Shown: positions 18,174-27,008 of the stretch, one piece after another | How positions within the stretch are numbered: the stretch's first letter is position 1 | How the letters are laid out: each line of letters starts with the position of its first letter | DNA from: CAVUAN01 sp963739435 | GTDB lineage: Bacteria; Acidobacteriota; Thermoanaerobaculia; UBA5066; Gp7-AA6 | Length of the DNA stretch: 64,000 bases | Direction: 5' to 3' | Assembly (NCBI GenBank): GCA_963739435.1 | Contig: CAVUAN010000016.1 | Span: 186,001-250,000, forward strand | Translations under genes and position numbers: made by a program | The notes under the pieces: generated by a model | What the model saw: the letters and a program-made list of their open reading frames with translations, nothing else | What the model was told of the DNA's origin: nothing | Database searches by the model: none

Positions 18174-20813
18174 TCACCGGATGCGGGACGCTCGACGAGC
18201 ATCCCGCATCCCGCGGCGACCCGGCCGATTTACCAGACCTTCTTCGAGCTCGCCTTCGACCTTCTCCGCGGCCGTCGCGCCCATCTTCTCGATCATCTGC
18301 TTGCGCCTCTCTTCCCGGAGCTGCTGGAACTTCTGCTGCTGCGCGGCGTTGAGGTGCGGCGAGATCTTCGCGTCCATGGCGTTGCCGATTTCCCGGAGCC
18401 GCTCGATCTTCCGCACGGCGCTCAGGGAGGTGTCCTTCTTCAGCGCCTCGAGCTGCGGCAGCTCTTCCTTGATGATGGGGATGATCTGCTGCCTCTGCTG
18501 CTCCGTCAGGCCGAGCTCGATCGAGAGGTGGTTGATGGCCTCCGTCACCGGATTGACGACCATGAGCGGGGTCGGAACGATCTCGTAGTTGGCGAAGCCG
18601 AACTCGTTCGAACGGGCACCGTAGTAGGTGTTTCCGAGCTTGTACACCGTGACCGCGTACGGATCCTGCGACAGGTAGGTGATGAGCTTGCCGCCCTCGA
18701 CCTTGTACGGGAACGTCGCTCCCTCGTAGCCGGAGCGCCGCAGGTCTCCAAAGCCGCTCGGCACCGTGGCGTTGATCCCGACGTGGAATACGGTCGTCTG
18801 GCCCTCGGCCGTGAAGCTCTCGCTGACCTGTTCTCCCGTGACGTTGTTTCGGACCCAGAAGGCCTTGCCGACGATGAGCTCCTTGAGCTGGGCTTCGTCG
18901 AGGGCCACGGCGCCCTTCTGCTTCAGGTCGGCGGCGGTCGTTCCCGCCGCGGCGCCCCTGCGGGCTTCGGCCGACGGCGTGTACCAGATCGGCGAGCTCC
19001 AGGCGCGCTCCTGGCCGGTCAGCGGCACCACGTCCGGCGGAGGAAGCCCGGCCTTCACGGCCTGGATCAGGGTCCAGCGGGGCGTCGGGACCTCGAGCAC
19101 CCGGGCGTAGTAGAAGGCGTGCAGGCTCGAATCGAAGTCGGGATCCGTCCACACGGCCTTCAGTTCCGTCGCGCCGGCGTCGTTGGTATAGGTGGCCTTC
19201 TCGAGGTCCACGGTGTTCCGGATCCCGGGGACCCGGCCGGTCCACGGATTGCGCTTACGGTCGCCTGCCCAGGCGACGTCGTAGATCTTCTCGAAGCTCT
19301 GGCCGTGCTTCGACCAGCCCTTGATGATCTGGATGCGGTCGAGGCTGCCGGAGGTCGGGTCTTTCACGGCCCACACGACGAATGTCGGGGCGACTCCCTT
19401 CCCCGCCGGCATGGGACGCAGGTCCCCTCCCATCGGCACGCCGCCCTCGTAGGACCGGCGCACCCAGTTCCCGGCGTTCACGACGTCCTTGTCGTAGCCC
19501 CAGCCGCCGAAAAAGCGAACCTGGATGTGCGGTCCACTGACGCCAAAGGTTTCCTTGCGATACATAGCGTCCCAGATGGAGGCCCGGGTGTTCTCCTCGG
19601 CCCAGACTCCCGTGAGTCCCGCGGGATTCTCGAGGCGCGCGTCGATCGTCTGCCCCAGCATGACCCCCGCGAGGCGCCTCTCCACAGTGCCGTCGATCTG
19701 CACGTGGCCGCCGTAGAAATTGTCCTGGCGATAGGGGCTGCCGGTGTTGTGGGAGTCGGAGGCGGCGCCGAAGCCGAACTTGTAGGGGTTGTAGCCCCGG
19801 ACGTCCTGCATCGTGAGGCCGTCCTTCAAAGCCTGGCGGGCGAAGCTGCCGTGAATGCGGTCGATGCGGCCGCTGTCCGGGGGAAGGCCGAGCATCCCGC
19901 TGAAGATCTCGTAGCCGGCGTACTCGTCGGTCGGCGACAGGAGCGGGTGCGTCTCGGAAGCTCCCTTGATCTGCTTGATCTCGATGAGGCGCTCGTTGCG
20001 GTCGCGCGACGCGGCCCAGGCCGCGTCGATGGGCCGCCCCCATGTGTCCACCTCGAAGGGGTACATCTGCCCGTTGCTGACGTTGGCGTTGTGCGAGATC
20101 GCGAGGAGCTCGTTGCCGGCCTTTCGCTGCCCGTCCATCCAGTTCCAGAGGTCCTGGGGGTTCTTGGAGTCGAGCGACGAGTAAGGCATCGGGGGGACCC
20201 TGGCGCAGTCGCGGAAGAAGACGTTGCGATGCAGGTTCTGGTTGTCGGGCATGGACGTCCACTCGTAAGAACAGAACGCAGTGAACTTGCCCGGATGATT
20301 GTTCGCGTCGGCGATCTTGACGTTCTCCTTCCAGATCGTTCCGGCCACGGAGGGGCTCATGAAGGCCTTGATCGGAGGCACGCTCGTGAGGGAGAGGAGG
20401 TAGAGGAAGACCTTCTGTTGCTCGGCCTGGTTGTTGGGGTCCTTGAGGATGAGAGGCTGCGCCTCCGGCATCTTGCTGATCGGCGTGCCGGGAGTATTGG
20501 CTTCCTTGGTGACCCCGACGTACTCGGAGTGGTCGGTCACGCCCATGAAGTCCATGGGCGTATCGATCTTGATGTCGAAGCCCATCGGGTGCTTGATGGT
20601 CTGGCCCTGGGCGTATTTGTAGGCGTCGTCCGGTCCGGTTGTGCGGTTGCCCAGCACCCAGGCGTCCACCGACCAGCTCGTGTGGATGTGCGTCTCGCCG
20701 AAGTAGGCGTTGCGGTCGGGGTTGGGCTGTTGGGCGGATGCTGCGGGCGTCGCAAGAACCAGAAGAGCGGCGCAGACGAGCGGAAGAATGACGCGGGCGA
20801 GCACCAGACGCAT
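18174..20813 (-). CDS. DUF3604 protein with C-terminal LTxxQ (Spy-like) helical tail
   Basis: 879 residues; ATG at 20813 preceded by AGAGGAGG and starting a signal peptide ending TPAASAQQ. Residues ~25-750 are DUF3604 (GETHIHTSWS, GVTDHSEY, LAISHNANVSNG, FGAASDSHNT). The last ~125 residues are different: LSIELGLTEQQRQQIIPIIKE and HLNAAQQQKFQQLREE are LTxxQ motifs as in the periplasmic chaperone Spy/CpxP, all charged helix. The tandem paralogue ends before this segment. The fusion suggests attachment of a folding-helper or metal-stress module to the enzyme; that role is inference. The extreme C-terminus is encoded by a strong hairpin. Confidence 0.87.
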   Translation of the reverse strand: MRLVLARVILPLVCAALLVLATPAASAQQPNPDRNAYFGETHIHTSWSVDAWVLGNRTTGPDDAYKYAQGQTIKHPMGFDIKIDTPMDFMGVTDHSEYVGVTKEANTPGTPISKMPEAQPLILKDPNNQAEQQKVFLYLLSLTSVPPIKAFMSPSVAGTIWKENVKIADANNHPGKFTAFCSYEWTSMPDNQNLHRNVFFRDCARVPPMPYSSLDSKNPQDLWNWMDGQRKAGNELLAISHNANVSNGQMYPFEVDTWGRPIDAAWAASRDRNERLIEIKQIKGASETHPLLSPTDEYAGYEIFSGMLGLPPDSGRIDRIHGSFARQALKDGLTMQDVRGYNPYKFGFGAASDSHNTGSPYRQDNFYGGHVQIDGTVERRLAGVMLGQTIDARLENPAGLTGVWAEENTRASIWDAMYRKETFGVSGPHIQVRFFGGWGYDKDVVNAGNWVRRSYEGGVPMGGDLRPMPAGKGVAPTFVVWAVKDPTSGSLDRIQIIKGWSKHGQSFEKIYDVAWAGDRKRNPWTGRVPGIRNTVDLEKATYTNDAGATELKAVWTDPDFDSSLHAFYYARVLEVPTPRWTLIQAVKAGLPPPDVVPLTGQERAWSSPIWYTPSAEARRGAAAGTTAADLKQKGAVALDEAQLKELIVGKAFWVRNNVTGEQVSESFTAEGQTTVFHVGINATVPSGFGDLRRSGYEGATFPYKVEGGKLITYLSQDPYAVTVYKLGNTYYGARSNEFGFANYEIVPTPLMVVNPVTEAINHLSIELGLTEQQRQQIIPIIKEELPQLEALKKDTSLSAVRKIERLREIGNAMDAKISPHLNAAQQQKFQQLREERRKQMIEKMGATAAEKVEGELEEGLVNRPGRRGMRDARRASRIR
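18179..18211 (-). repeat. Long inverted repeat at the end of the DUF3604-LTxxQ gene
   Basis: GGATGCGGGA (18179-18188) and TCCCGCATCC (18202-18211) are perfect complements, and the interval contains a second stem GCTCG/CGAGC, giving one almost continuous hairpin. It lies within the last codons of the gene (stop at 18174) and before the next DUF3604 start, so could attenuate or terminate transcription between the paralogues. No T-run follows. Confidence 0.6.
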
Positions 20814-20941
20814 GGAAGCCTCCTCTAAGAGATCGGACACCTCAGGTTCGAGGCAGCAGAGCACCAACCCGCTCGAAGGTCAAGCACTGAAGACCTCAGA
20901 GATGGCCGCTTTGAGGGCGCCCTCGGCCGGGTCGCGAGCGG

Positions 20942-21382
20942 TTACATGCCGGGCTGCGAGCGGAGGTGGCGATCGATGTGGCCAGCGAATTCGCTGAAGT
21001 CGTCCAAGCGTTCGTTGAGCAGCCGGTGGACGACCATAGGGTCGACCTCGAGGTAGCCGTGGACGATCACGTTGCGGAATCCGGCGACCGCGCGGAATCG
21101 AGCGGCAAATTCCGGCGGCAGGATCCCCAGGTCCCGCAGCCGGTCGATAGCCACGCCGTAGTCGGGCACGTCGCGCCCGGCGCCGGCGGCAAGGTGGGTT
21201 GCCACATCGAGAGCGTTCTGCGCACAGAGCTGCAGCCCCCGCTCCACAACCCAGAGCTCCTCGCGCTGGGAGGCGAGAAGTTCGACCGGTTTTCCCTGAT
21301 GGCGGCGGAGAGTCTGAACCGCTTCGTCGATAGCGAGCAGGTGCCGTCGAACGACGGCGGGGTCGATGAGGCCGGGGCTCAT
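20942..21382 (-). CDS. hepT: HEPN-domain toxin HepT
   Basis: 146 residues, all-helical HEPN/DUF86 protein. The RNase-type motif R-x4-H-x-Y is visible as Arg103...His108-Gly-Tyr110 in FRNVIVHGYLEVD. It follows MntA with an ATGA four-base overlap (21379-21382). In characterised HepT-MntA pairs the HEPN protein is the RNA-cleaving toxin and MntA inactivates it by adding AMP to the Tyr of this motif; the Tyr is conserved here. Third kind of toxin-antitoxin module in the first 22 kb. Confidence 0.9.
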   Translation of the reverse strand: MSPGLIDPAVVRRHLLAIDEAVQTLRRHQGKPVELLASQREELWVVERGLQLCAQNALDVATHLAAGAGRDVPDYGVAIDRLRDLGILPPEFAARFRAVAGFRNVIVHGYLEVDPMVVHRLLNERLDDFSEFAGHIDRHLRSQPGM

Positions 21383-21816
21383 CGCCCGAAGTCGCCAGCG
21401 CCGATTCGAGCCGAGTGGGCCCTGTCGATCTTTCTTAGCTGCGGAACGTAGTCGCAGTAGCGCGAGAGCGCGCGCCCCTCTCGCGTGGTCGTGGCCCGCA
21501 GGTCCCGCGCCAACAGGCGGATGCCGTCGCGAAGCACGCGCTGATACAGCAGCGGCGGCGCGTCATTCAGAATCACGACGTCGACAGGCGCGCCGCCGAG
21601 GGCGGTCGTTACGTTTGCCGCCAATTCCGCCGCGTAACCGAAGGGGGGAACGGGGGCGATGGCTCGCTCCACGAGAACGGCTATGTCGACGTCGCTCTCC
21701 GGGTTCGTATCCTCTCGCGCGAGCGAGCCGAAGAGGTAGGCCTCCAGAATCTCCGGCCGCGGCCGGAGAACCTCGGCGATCCGCTCAGCGATGCCGTCGA
21801 GAACGACTGGGCCCAT
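21379..21816 (-). CDS. mntA: Minimal nucleotidyltransferase antitoxin MntA
   Basis: 145 residues with the nucleotidyltransferase signature G-S-x10-D-x-D: Gly30-Ser31 in AYLFGSLARED and Asp42/Asp44 in ESDVDIAVLVE. In known systems MntA AMPylates the HepT toxin. It has no Shine-Dalgarno; instead CATAAT ends 6 nt before the ATG, consistent with a leaderless message. Operon with hepT by overlap. Confidence 0.9.
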   Translation of the reverse strand: MGPVVLDGIAERIAEVLRPRPEILEAYLFGSLAREDTNPESDVDIAVLVERAIAPVPPFGYAAELAANVTTALGGAPVDVVILNDAPPLLYQRVLRDGIRLLARDLRATTTREGRALSRYCDYVPQLRKIDRAHSARIGAGDFGR

Positions 21817-21822
21817 GTCGAC

Positions 21823-21852
21823 ATTATGGGCCCTTGAACGCCGTTGCTACAA
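21823..21852 (-). promoter_or_regulatory. Candidate leaderless promoter of mntA-hepT
   Basis: On the minus strand TTGTAG (21852-21847), an 18-bp spacer, and CATAAT (21828-21823) end 6 nt before the mntA ATG. A start site 6-7 nt after the -10 would coincide with the start codon. Confidence 0.4.
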
Positions 21853-21870
21853 TCCGCGCCTCAGAAGGCA

Positions 21871-22443
21871 TTACTTCAGCCGTCTGACGTTCTGAAGCTT
21901 CGTCGCCATTCCGGTGTACGGATTGACGTTGAGCTTTCCGTTCGCGTCGATCGAGACAGTCGCGGCCCCGATGATCTGGCCGGTGCCCCTTCCGCTCGCG
22001 TCGAGGACGAGCTCGATCATGCCGAATTGATAATCGGTCGAGGCCTGCTGTTGCATGGAAGCCATGTACCCGATCGGACGGGCCGTGCCGACGAGAATCT
22101 GCTGGCCGCCGTTGGGCAGGGGATAAACCCGGGCGACGTTGATCGGCCATCCAAACGAGCTCTGGAGATTGATGAAGCCGAGGTTGTTCTTCCACATCGC
22201 ATTCTTCAATCCGTCCTGGCCCCCGGACGTCAGGGCCATGCGGAGTGCCTGAGCCTCCCCGTCCGTCGTCCAGTTCTGGACGGTGATCGTCAGCACAGTC
22301 ATGTTCGTCGTGCCGTCCGCCTCCTCGAGGATCAGGGCCTGGAACTTCTCTTTGCCGGGAGGCCCGGGAGCGGCGCCCATGCAGAGGACGAGCGCGAGAC
22401 CCGCGATCATTGAGAAAGCCTTCGAGCTTCGGTTCCTGTTCAT
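21871..22443 (-). CDS. Secreted protein, member of a three-gene paralogous family of unknown function
   Basis: 190 residues; ATG at 22443 preferred over 22467 because AAAGGGGGA precedes it and the signal peptide (MIAGLALVLCMGAAPG) is then well placed. Core motifs: VQNWTTDGEAQALRMAL, GFINL, ILVGTARPIGY, GTGQIIGAATVSIDANGKL. The same order occurs in the proteins at 33352-33921 and 36598-37185, so these form a family of ~190-residue exported proteins. No named domain is recognised. Confidence 0.78.
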   Translation of the reverse strand: MNRNRSSKAFSMIAGLALVLCMGAAPGPPGKEKFQALILEEADGTTNMTVLTITVQNWTTDGEAQALRMALTSGGQDGLKNAMWKNNLGFINLQSSFGWPINVARVYPLPNGGQQILVGTARPIGYMASMQQQASTDYQFGMIELVLDASGRGTGQIIGAATVSIDANGKLNVNPYTGMATKLQNVRRLK

Positions 22444-22483
22444 TGCGTCCCCCTTTCGAATCGTCATTCTATGGAGCGCCGTT

Positions 22484-23941
22484 TCATGCCGCCTTCTGAA
22501 TGGCTGGCGGTTTCCAGGTGCCCTCTGCCGGCGGCAGGATGGAGGGCGGATCGGTCTTCGGCCAGTAGAGCCGCAGGACGAGATAGATCGTGTCGTTCGG
22601 GGCGGGCAGCCAGTTGGACTCCTTCGCCTTTCCGGGCGAGTCCTTCTGAATGTAGAGCGTCACCGAGCCGTCCGCGTTCTTCTTCATTCCAGGCAGCATC
22701 GGCGAGTTTATGAGGTAGCGGTTGATCGGGTTCTTGATCAAGAACTGGCTCTTTCCGTCGTACATCGTGACCGACCAGAACGCGTTCACCGGCGGGAGCT
22801 GGCCGGCCGGGAAGGTGATCGTGTAGTTATGCTTGCTACCGTCGAGCGCCGCCCCGGTGCCATCCACTCGGGTGTACGGGTACATGGCCTCTTCGGCATT
22901 GTTTCCGTAGAGGCCGCCTTTCGCGGCTGCGGCACGCCTCAGCCAATCACCCTTGTAAAAGGCCCTATCCCCGAAGAACGCACCGACGTTCCAGCCGTTG
23001 ATGTTCTTCATTCCGCTGGCGAGCCACTTGTCCACTTTGTCGTCGCCCTCCTTCAGGGCCAACAGGACGGCGGCCTTATGTTCGAGAGACAGATCCTTGA
23101 AGTCGAAGGTCTTGCCGGGGCCGATGCCGATTGTGGCCAGTTTGGTGCGGATCGCCCTGTCCTCATCGGTCACGGGGACATACTGAAGGGCGGCGTCGAG
23201 ATACTGGAAGAAGTTCTCCTTGATCCCGGCCGTCGTGGCCGGAGCGAAGTCGATCTTCGGCGCGGCCTGCGGCGCGGGCTGTTTCAGGAATGCGGAGAGC
23301 GGTTGCGCCTTGTATCCGGCCTGTACCTTCTCCACGTTCGGCATGTCTGCGGGGTTGAAGAGCTGGGTCCGAAAAAGAGTAAGCGCGAAGGGCGTCGTCG
23401 AGGAGAAAACCTTCTTGATCCCGGCCGGCGTTTCGCCCTTCCAGTCCGGGCCGACCACGAGGTAGTCACCGGCCTCGCTCCCCGTGGCGCGACTACCGAT
23501 GTAGCCGTAGTTGTAGGTATTGCCGTCGATCATCTGCACGGAGTAGTAGCGGCTCTTATCGACCGCCGGGACCGAGATCACCATTGGCTCGGCACGAAGA
23601 TCCAGCCAGACCATCGAATACGGGGTGTCGCTGTTGGGCGTGATGACTGCCGTGTCCTCAGGGGTAGAGACGCGGTGCTGGTTGTTGATCTCGTTGAAAG
23701 GCGCCTTGAACTGGCTGGATTTCGTGTCCACGGCGAACTCATTCATCACCGCGTAATTCATCACGAGCGGCAGGCCGTAGATGAAGCCTTCCTCGGCGAT
23801 GGCTTTCGCCTCCTCAATGCTCGGCCGTGTTTTGTGAGTCGCCTCGGCCTTGGAAATGGAATCCGGCGGCCGGTTGCATCCCCCCACGAGGGCTACCGCA
23901 ACCAGACTCAGAAACAGCGATCGGTGGCTGGTCCCCTTCAT
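22484..23941 (-). CDS. DUF1254/DUF1214 family lipoprotein
   Basis: 485 residues from the ATG at 23941 (AAGGAG at 6 nt). The N-terminus is a lipoprotein signal (SLVAVALVGGCNRPP). The body shows DUF1254 features (EEGFIYGLPLVMNYAVM, TPNSDTPYSMVWLDLRAEP, YYSVQMIDGNTYNYGYIGSRATG, DYLVVGPDWKGE) followed by DUF1214 (YTITFPAGQLPPVNAFWSVTMYD, NPINRYLINS). The pair of domains is widespread in secreted proteins but has no established activity. A carbohydrate-type porin gene lies immediately downstream... of its promoter side, at 24012, in the same orientation. Confidence 0.87.
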   Translation of the reverse strand: MKGTSHRSLFLSLVAVALVGGCNRPPDSISKAEATHKTRPSIEEAKAIAEEGFIYGLPLVMNYAVMNEFAVDTKSSQFKAPFNEINNQHRVSTPEDTAVITPNSDTPYSMVWLDLRAEPMVISVPAVDKSRYYSVQMIDGNTYNYGYIGSRATGSEAGDYLVVGPDWKGETPAGIKKVFSSTTPFALTLFRTQLFNPADMPNVEKVQAGYKAQPLSAFLKQPAPQAAPKIDFAPATTAGIKENFFQYLDAALQYVPVTDEDRAIRTKLATIGIGPGKTFDFKDLSLEHKAAVLLALKEGDDKVDKWLASGMKNINGWNVGAFFGDRAFYKGDWLRRAAAAKGGLYGNNAEEAMYPYTRVDGTGAALDGSKHNYTITFPAGQLPPVNAFWSVTMYDGKSQFLIKNPINRYLINSPMLPGMKKNADGSVTLYIQKDSPGKAKESNWLPAPNDTIYLVLRLYWPKTDPPSILPPAEGTWKPPAIQKAA

Positions 23942-24011
23942 TGAGAACTCCTTGGAAGAGTGTTTCCTCGATATGAGAGGCCGCATCCTATCCTCACCAC
24001 AAAGGGTGCCG

Positions 24012-25525
24012 TCACCACGCGACGATGAACTGGACCTGGAAGACCGTCGCCGGACCCGGATCCGAGCTGAATGCCGGGTTCCAGATGACCTGGAGATCCG
24101 GCTGCAGCCGGAAGGTGGGCGTGAGCTGCAGGGTGTAGAAGGTATCAAAGACGTACTCGTTCCGGTGATACACCGTTTTTGTCGTTGCCGAAGGCTGGCT
24201 CCATGCGAAGCCGACGCCGAGGAGATCGTTGCTCAGGCGGGGTACGAGCCCGATGTGCTCGAGCGGGGCATGCATGACGAAGCCCGTGCCAACCTGCGTC
24301 GAGGCTCCGGCCGAAACCTGCGAGCCGCCGACTCCGAATCGCCCGAACCAGGCAAACGGGGAGTGCCGGCCGAGCTGCTGCTCGAAGTTAAGCCCGAGGC
24401 CTCCCTGAGTCGGTCCTCCCGCCTGAGCCAGAAACGGCTGAACGCGGTAGACCCCGGGGCCAAGGCCGAGGAAGTCGTCGGGCATGTAGCCGATCTCCGT
24501 TTCGACCGACCAGTCGTCCCAGCTGAAGTTCGTCCATGGCGTCTGGCCGCCTCCTGCGTTGCCGGCCGTGGCGCCCAGCATGGCGTACCAGTTTCCAGAT
24601 GGCTGCCACTGAAGGTTGACTCCGAAGTTGTAGCCCGGCAGCGGCAACACCATCGAATTGATGAGCGCGGAGTTCAGGAACTGGCCGCGGCCGGTGTTGG
24701 CATACGTGTTCACGTCGAGGTAATTGCCCTGGTTGACCACACCGGCCAGAAGCACGAACTCGCCCCTGCGAAAGGACTGTTGCCACGCCAGCTCCGGGAC
24801 CCGGAACCCGTCCTTTTTCGACACGGCGCCCGACGGGTCGGTGAGGCTTCCGAGAACCGCCTGGGCGCTCTGTGTCGTGCTGGTCGCGCCGAGCCCTTCC
24901 GTTGCGTTGACCTGGGCGCTGATCCAGCCTGCCGTGCCGGAGCGGGTGTCGGCGAACACGGCCCATTTCGTAAAGAACTTGAACGTGTAATAGCCCCTGC
25001 CGCTCGACCCCGAGGCGGGATCGTCGACGCCGGTATACGTGAAGGTCTGATCGAGCACATACCGCAGGCCATGCTCCGCCAGCCAGTACTTCGCCCCCTG
25101 CACGAGGGGCTCCGCCGGGAAGACGGAAAAGAGCGCTCCGGGCGCGACGGCGGTGTTGCCGAGCTCGTCCTGGGCGCCGAGATAGGACATCAGCTTTGGC
25201 TGGCCAGCTGGAAAGAGCGTGAACCCTTGCTTCTGGCTGGCGTCAATGCGCTGAAGAACTTCGGGCGGCAGTTTGGTCCCGGTCTTCGCATGGGGCACTT
25301 GATGCTCGAGCCCGATCTGGGCAGGCGGCAGGAGGCTTTCCGGCAGGCTGCTCGCCGGCATGACGACGACGTGCCCCACACTGTCGAGGAGCAGCACCTG
25401 TCCCGGCTGGGAATCGGGGGGCGGCTTGGGATCGGCGGGCTGATCCTGTGCCGTGGAGACACCCGCCGCCGCAGCCGCCAGAAGCCCCGCGAGGACTCGT
25501 TCCCGGATCCTCTTGATGGCGTCAC
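24012..25525 (-). CDS. OprB-like carbohydrate porin family protein; start unresolved
   Basis: About 500 residues. The barrel region contains GLRYVLDQTFTYTGV, GRGYYTFKFFTKWAVF, GQFLNSALINSMVLPLPGYNFG and a terminal strand VFQVQFIVAW, matching the carbohydrate-selective porin OprB (PF04966). In frame upstream there is a good signal peptide (KRIRERVLAGLLAAAAG) but no ATG, GTG or TTG; a GTG at 25525 is one base out of frame, so a single missing base near 25518-25522 is likely. Translation from the internal GTG at 25397 would lose the signal. It is transcribed toward the DUF1254 lipoprotein gene. Confidence 0.78.
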
Positions 25526-25550
25526 TACCCCGTTGGGATGTTGGGTCGAA

Positions 25551-26252
25551 TCAGTTGTTCCGGTTGTAGTTGAAGTTCGACACTTGAATGGACATTTGCT
25601 TCGAAGGAATGTCCACCTGGGCGAAGTTCATGAAGGTCAGCCCGCTCGAGAGCGTCTGGAAGGTTGCGTTCATGCTGATCGGATCGCCCTGGTAGGTCGT
25701 CGACACGACCATCCGGCGCGTCTGCCGCGTGCGTGCGTCGGTCCAGATCGAGAGCGAATCACCCCCGCTGACAACGTTGTTTCCAACCATGATCAGAAGG
25801 CCGGCGCCGTCCGGCCCGGCGACCTGCGCCTGGTTCATGAAGTCGAGGATCTTGCCGGCGGAGCCCAGCGTGTACTGTTCGAGGAGCGTTTTTAGGCCGC
25901 CGAGGTACTGCTTCATCTCCTGCTGCTTCTGCTCGGCGATCTGCTTGCGCAGGCCGAAGCGTGGGAGCGACGGGCCGTTGTCGCTGATCTGGCTCTTCTG
26001 GACCTGGCCGTTGACGTAGTTGACGAGCTCGACCCGGGTGTCCTTGACAGTCCCGTCCTCGGTCAGCTCCGTGCGGCTGTCCCAGGCGTACTGTTGCATC
26101 AGCGCCGCGTTGGCCTTGCGGGCCGCCGTGATCGAGACCGCGATATTCGCCTTCTGATTTTCGGCTTGCGCGAAAACGATCGCCGGCGTCACGAGGCCGA
26201 GCGATGCCGCGGAAAGCAGGGTCCATCTGGTAAGAGTCTTCATTGTCGTCAT
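25551..26252 (-). CDS. Secreted protein of unknown function
   Basis: 233 residues with a signal peptide (LLSAASLGLVTPAIVFAQ). The mature part has a Gln/Lys-rich helix (RKQIAEQKQQEMKQYLGGLKTLLEQY) and a beta-rich C-terminal domain resembling LolA-type lipoprotein-binding or DUF2092-like folds (SLSIWTDARTRQTRRMVVSTTYQGDPISMNATFQ is split by turns). AAGGAG lies just upstream of the start. With the next two upstream genes it forms a minus-strand trio of exported proteins of unknown role. Confidence 0.72.
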   Translation of the reverse strand: MTTMKTLTRWTLLSAASLGLVTPAIVFAQAENQKANIAVSITAARKANAALMQQYAWDSRTELTEDGTVKDTRVELVNYVNGQVQKSQISDNGPSLPRFGLRKQIAEQKQQEMKQYLGGLKTLLEQYTLGSAGKILDFMNQAQVAGPDGAGLLIMVGNNVVSGGDSLSIWTDARTRQTRRMVVSTTYQGDPISMNATFQTLSSGLTFMNFAQVDIPSKQMSIQVSNFNYNRNN

Positions 26253-26269
26253 TGCTCCTTCTCCTTTGT

Positions 26270-26992
26270 TCAGGGGGCGGGCACGACCGTGTAGTAGACG
26301 CCGTTTGCGCCCGAGGCCGCGACGAACCACGTCCCGTTCGCAACGAAGTAAGTCGTGTTGTTGATCGTCGTGTGAACGGCCCCAGCGGGCAGGACCGCAT
26401 AAATCGCCCCCATCCCGTACGTCGTCGTCGCGGCCGTCACGCCGGCGGCAACGCCGGCCGAGTAGGCGCTGGACGTCGCGGCGGCGGTTGAAGCCGAGCC
26501 CGCGGCCACGCCGGCGGCATAGGCGTTCGTGGTGGCAGCACTCGAGCTCGCCGAGGCTGCGGCCGCGCCGACGGCCATGCCTGTCACAACAGCGGCGGCG
26601 GTCCAGCCTCCGCAGCTTCCGCATGAGGACCCGTAGTAGTTCACCGTGGTAGGCGGATGGTAGGGGTAGTACGCGGTGGGCGGATGGTAATACGCCCCTC
26701 CGTACGCAGGCGGGTGATAGGCCGTCGTTTGGCCGTAAGTGTTGGTGTGGACGGCGCCTTCGCCGTAGGCGCCGGAGGTCGTGCCGCCAGCGGCGTTCGT
26801 GTGGGAGGTGCCTCCGTAGTAGCTGTGCGAGGTGCTGCCGCCATACGTGTTCGTGTGGGTCGCGCCCTGCCCGTAGGTTCCCGACGAGTGGCCGCCGTAG
26901 CGGTTTGCTGATGCCCAGGCCGCGGCCGGGCTGCATGTCAGCAGAGCGATCAGCAGACCCGAGATGCCGATTTCGACCTTCTTCATTCTCAT
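26270..26992 (-). CDS. Secreted Gly/Tyr/His/Thr-rich repeat protein (DUF6515-like C-terminus)
   Basis: 240 residues from the ATG at 26992 (AGGAGG 9 nt upstream; the longer frame lacks a signal). After a signal peptide, residues ~28-120 are imperfect repeats built from units such as THTNTYGG, SHSYYGG and SHTNAAGG, followed by a Pro/Tyr/His stretch, an Ala-rich hydrophobic region of ~75 residues, and a C-terminal segment HTTINNTTYFVANGTWFVAA that resembles the surface-exposed DUF6515 proteins. Probably cell-surface or membrane associated. Function unknown. Confidence 0.7.
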   Translation of the reverse strand: MRMKKVEIGISGLLIALLTCSPAAAWASANRYGGHSSGTYGQGATHTNTYGGSTSHSYYGGTSHTNAAGGTTSGAYGEGAVHTNTYGQTTAYHPPAYGGAYYHPPTAYYPYHPPTTVNYYGSSCGSCGGWTAAAVVTGMAVGAAAASASSSAATTNAYAAGVAAGSASTAAATSSAYSAGVAAGVTAATTTYGMGAIYAVLPAGAVHTTINNTTYFVANGTWFVAASGANGVYYTVVPAP

Positions 26993-27008
26993 GGGCTGTG
27001 CCTCCTGG

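Noticed and set aside
18027..20828. 933-residue open frame on the plus strand opposite the DUF3604 genes
   Set aside because: It mirrors codon structure of the two DUF3604 genes, has no domain or signal peptide and crosses their boundary; a GC-rich antisense artefact, as are the other long antisense frames at 740-1771, 3928-5226, 8555-9583, 13216-14565, 15980-17410, 23850-25895, 37347-38930, 39938-42352 and 46729-48099.
20911..20925. Palindrome GAGGGCGCCCTC as a terminator after hepT
   Set aside because: No loop and no T-run; a 12-bp self-palindrome could be a binding site but nothing supports either reading.
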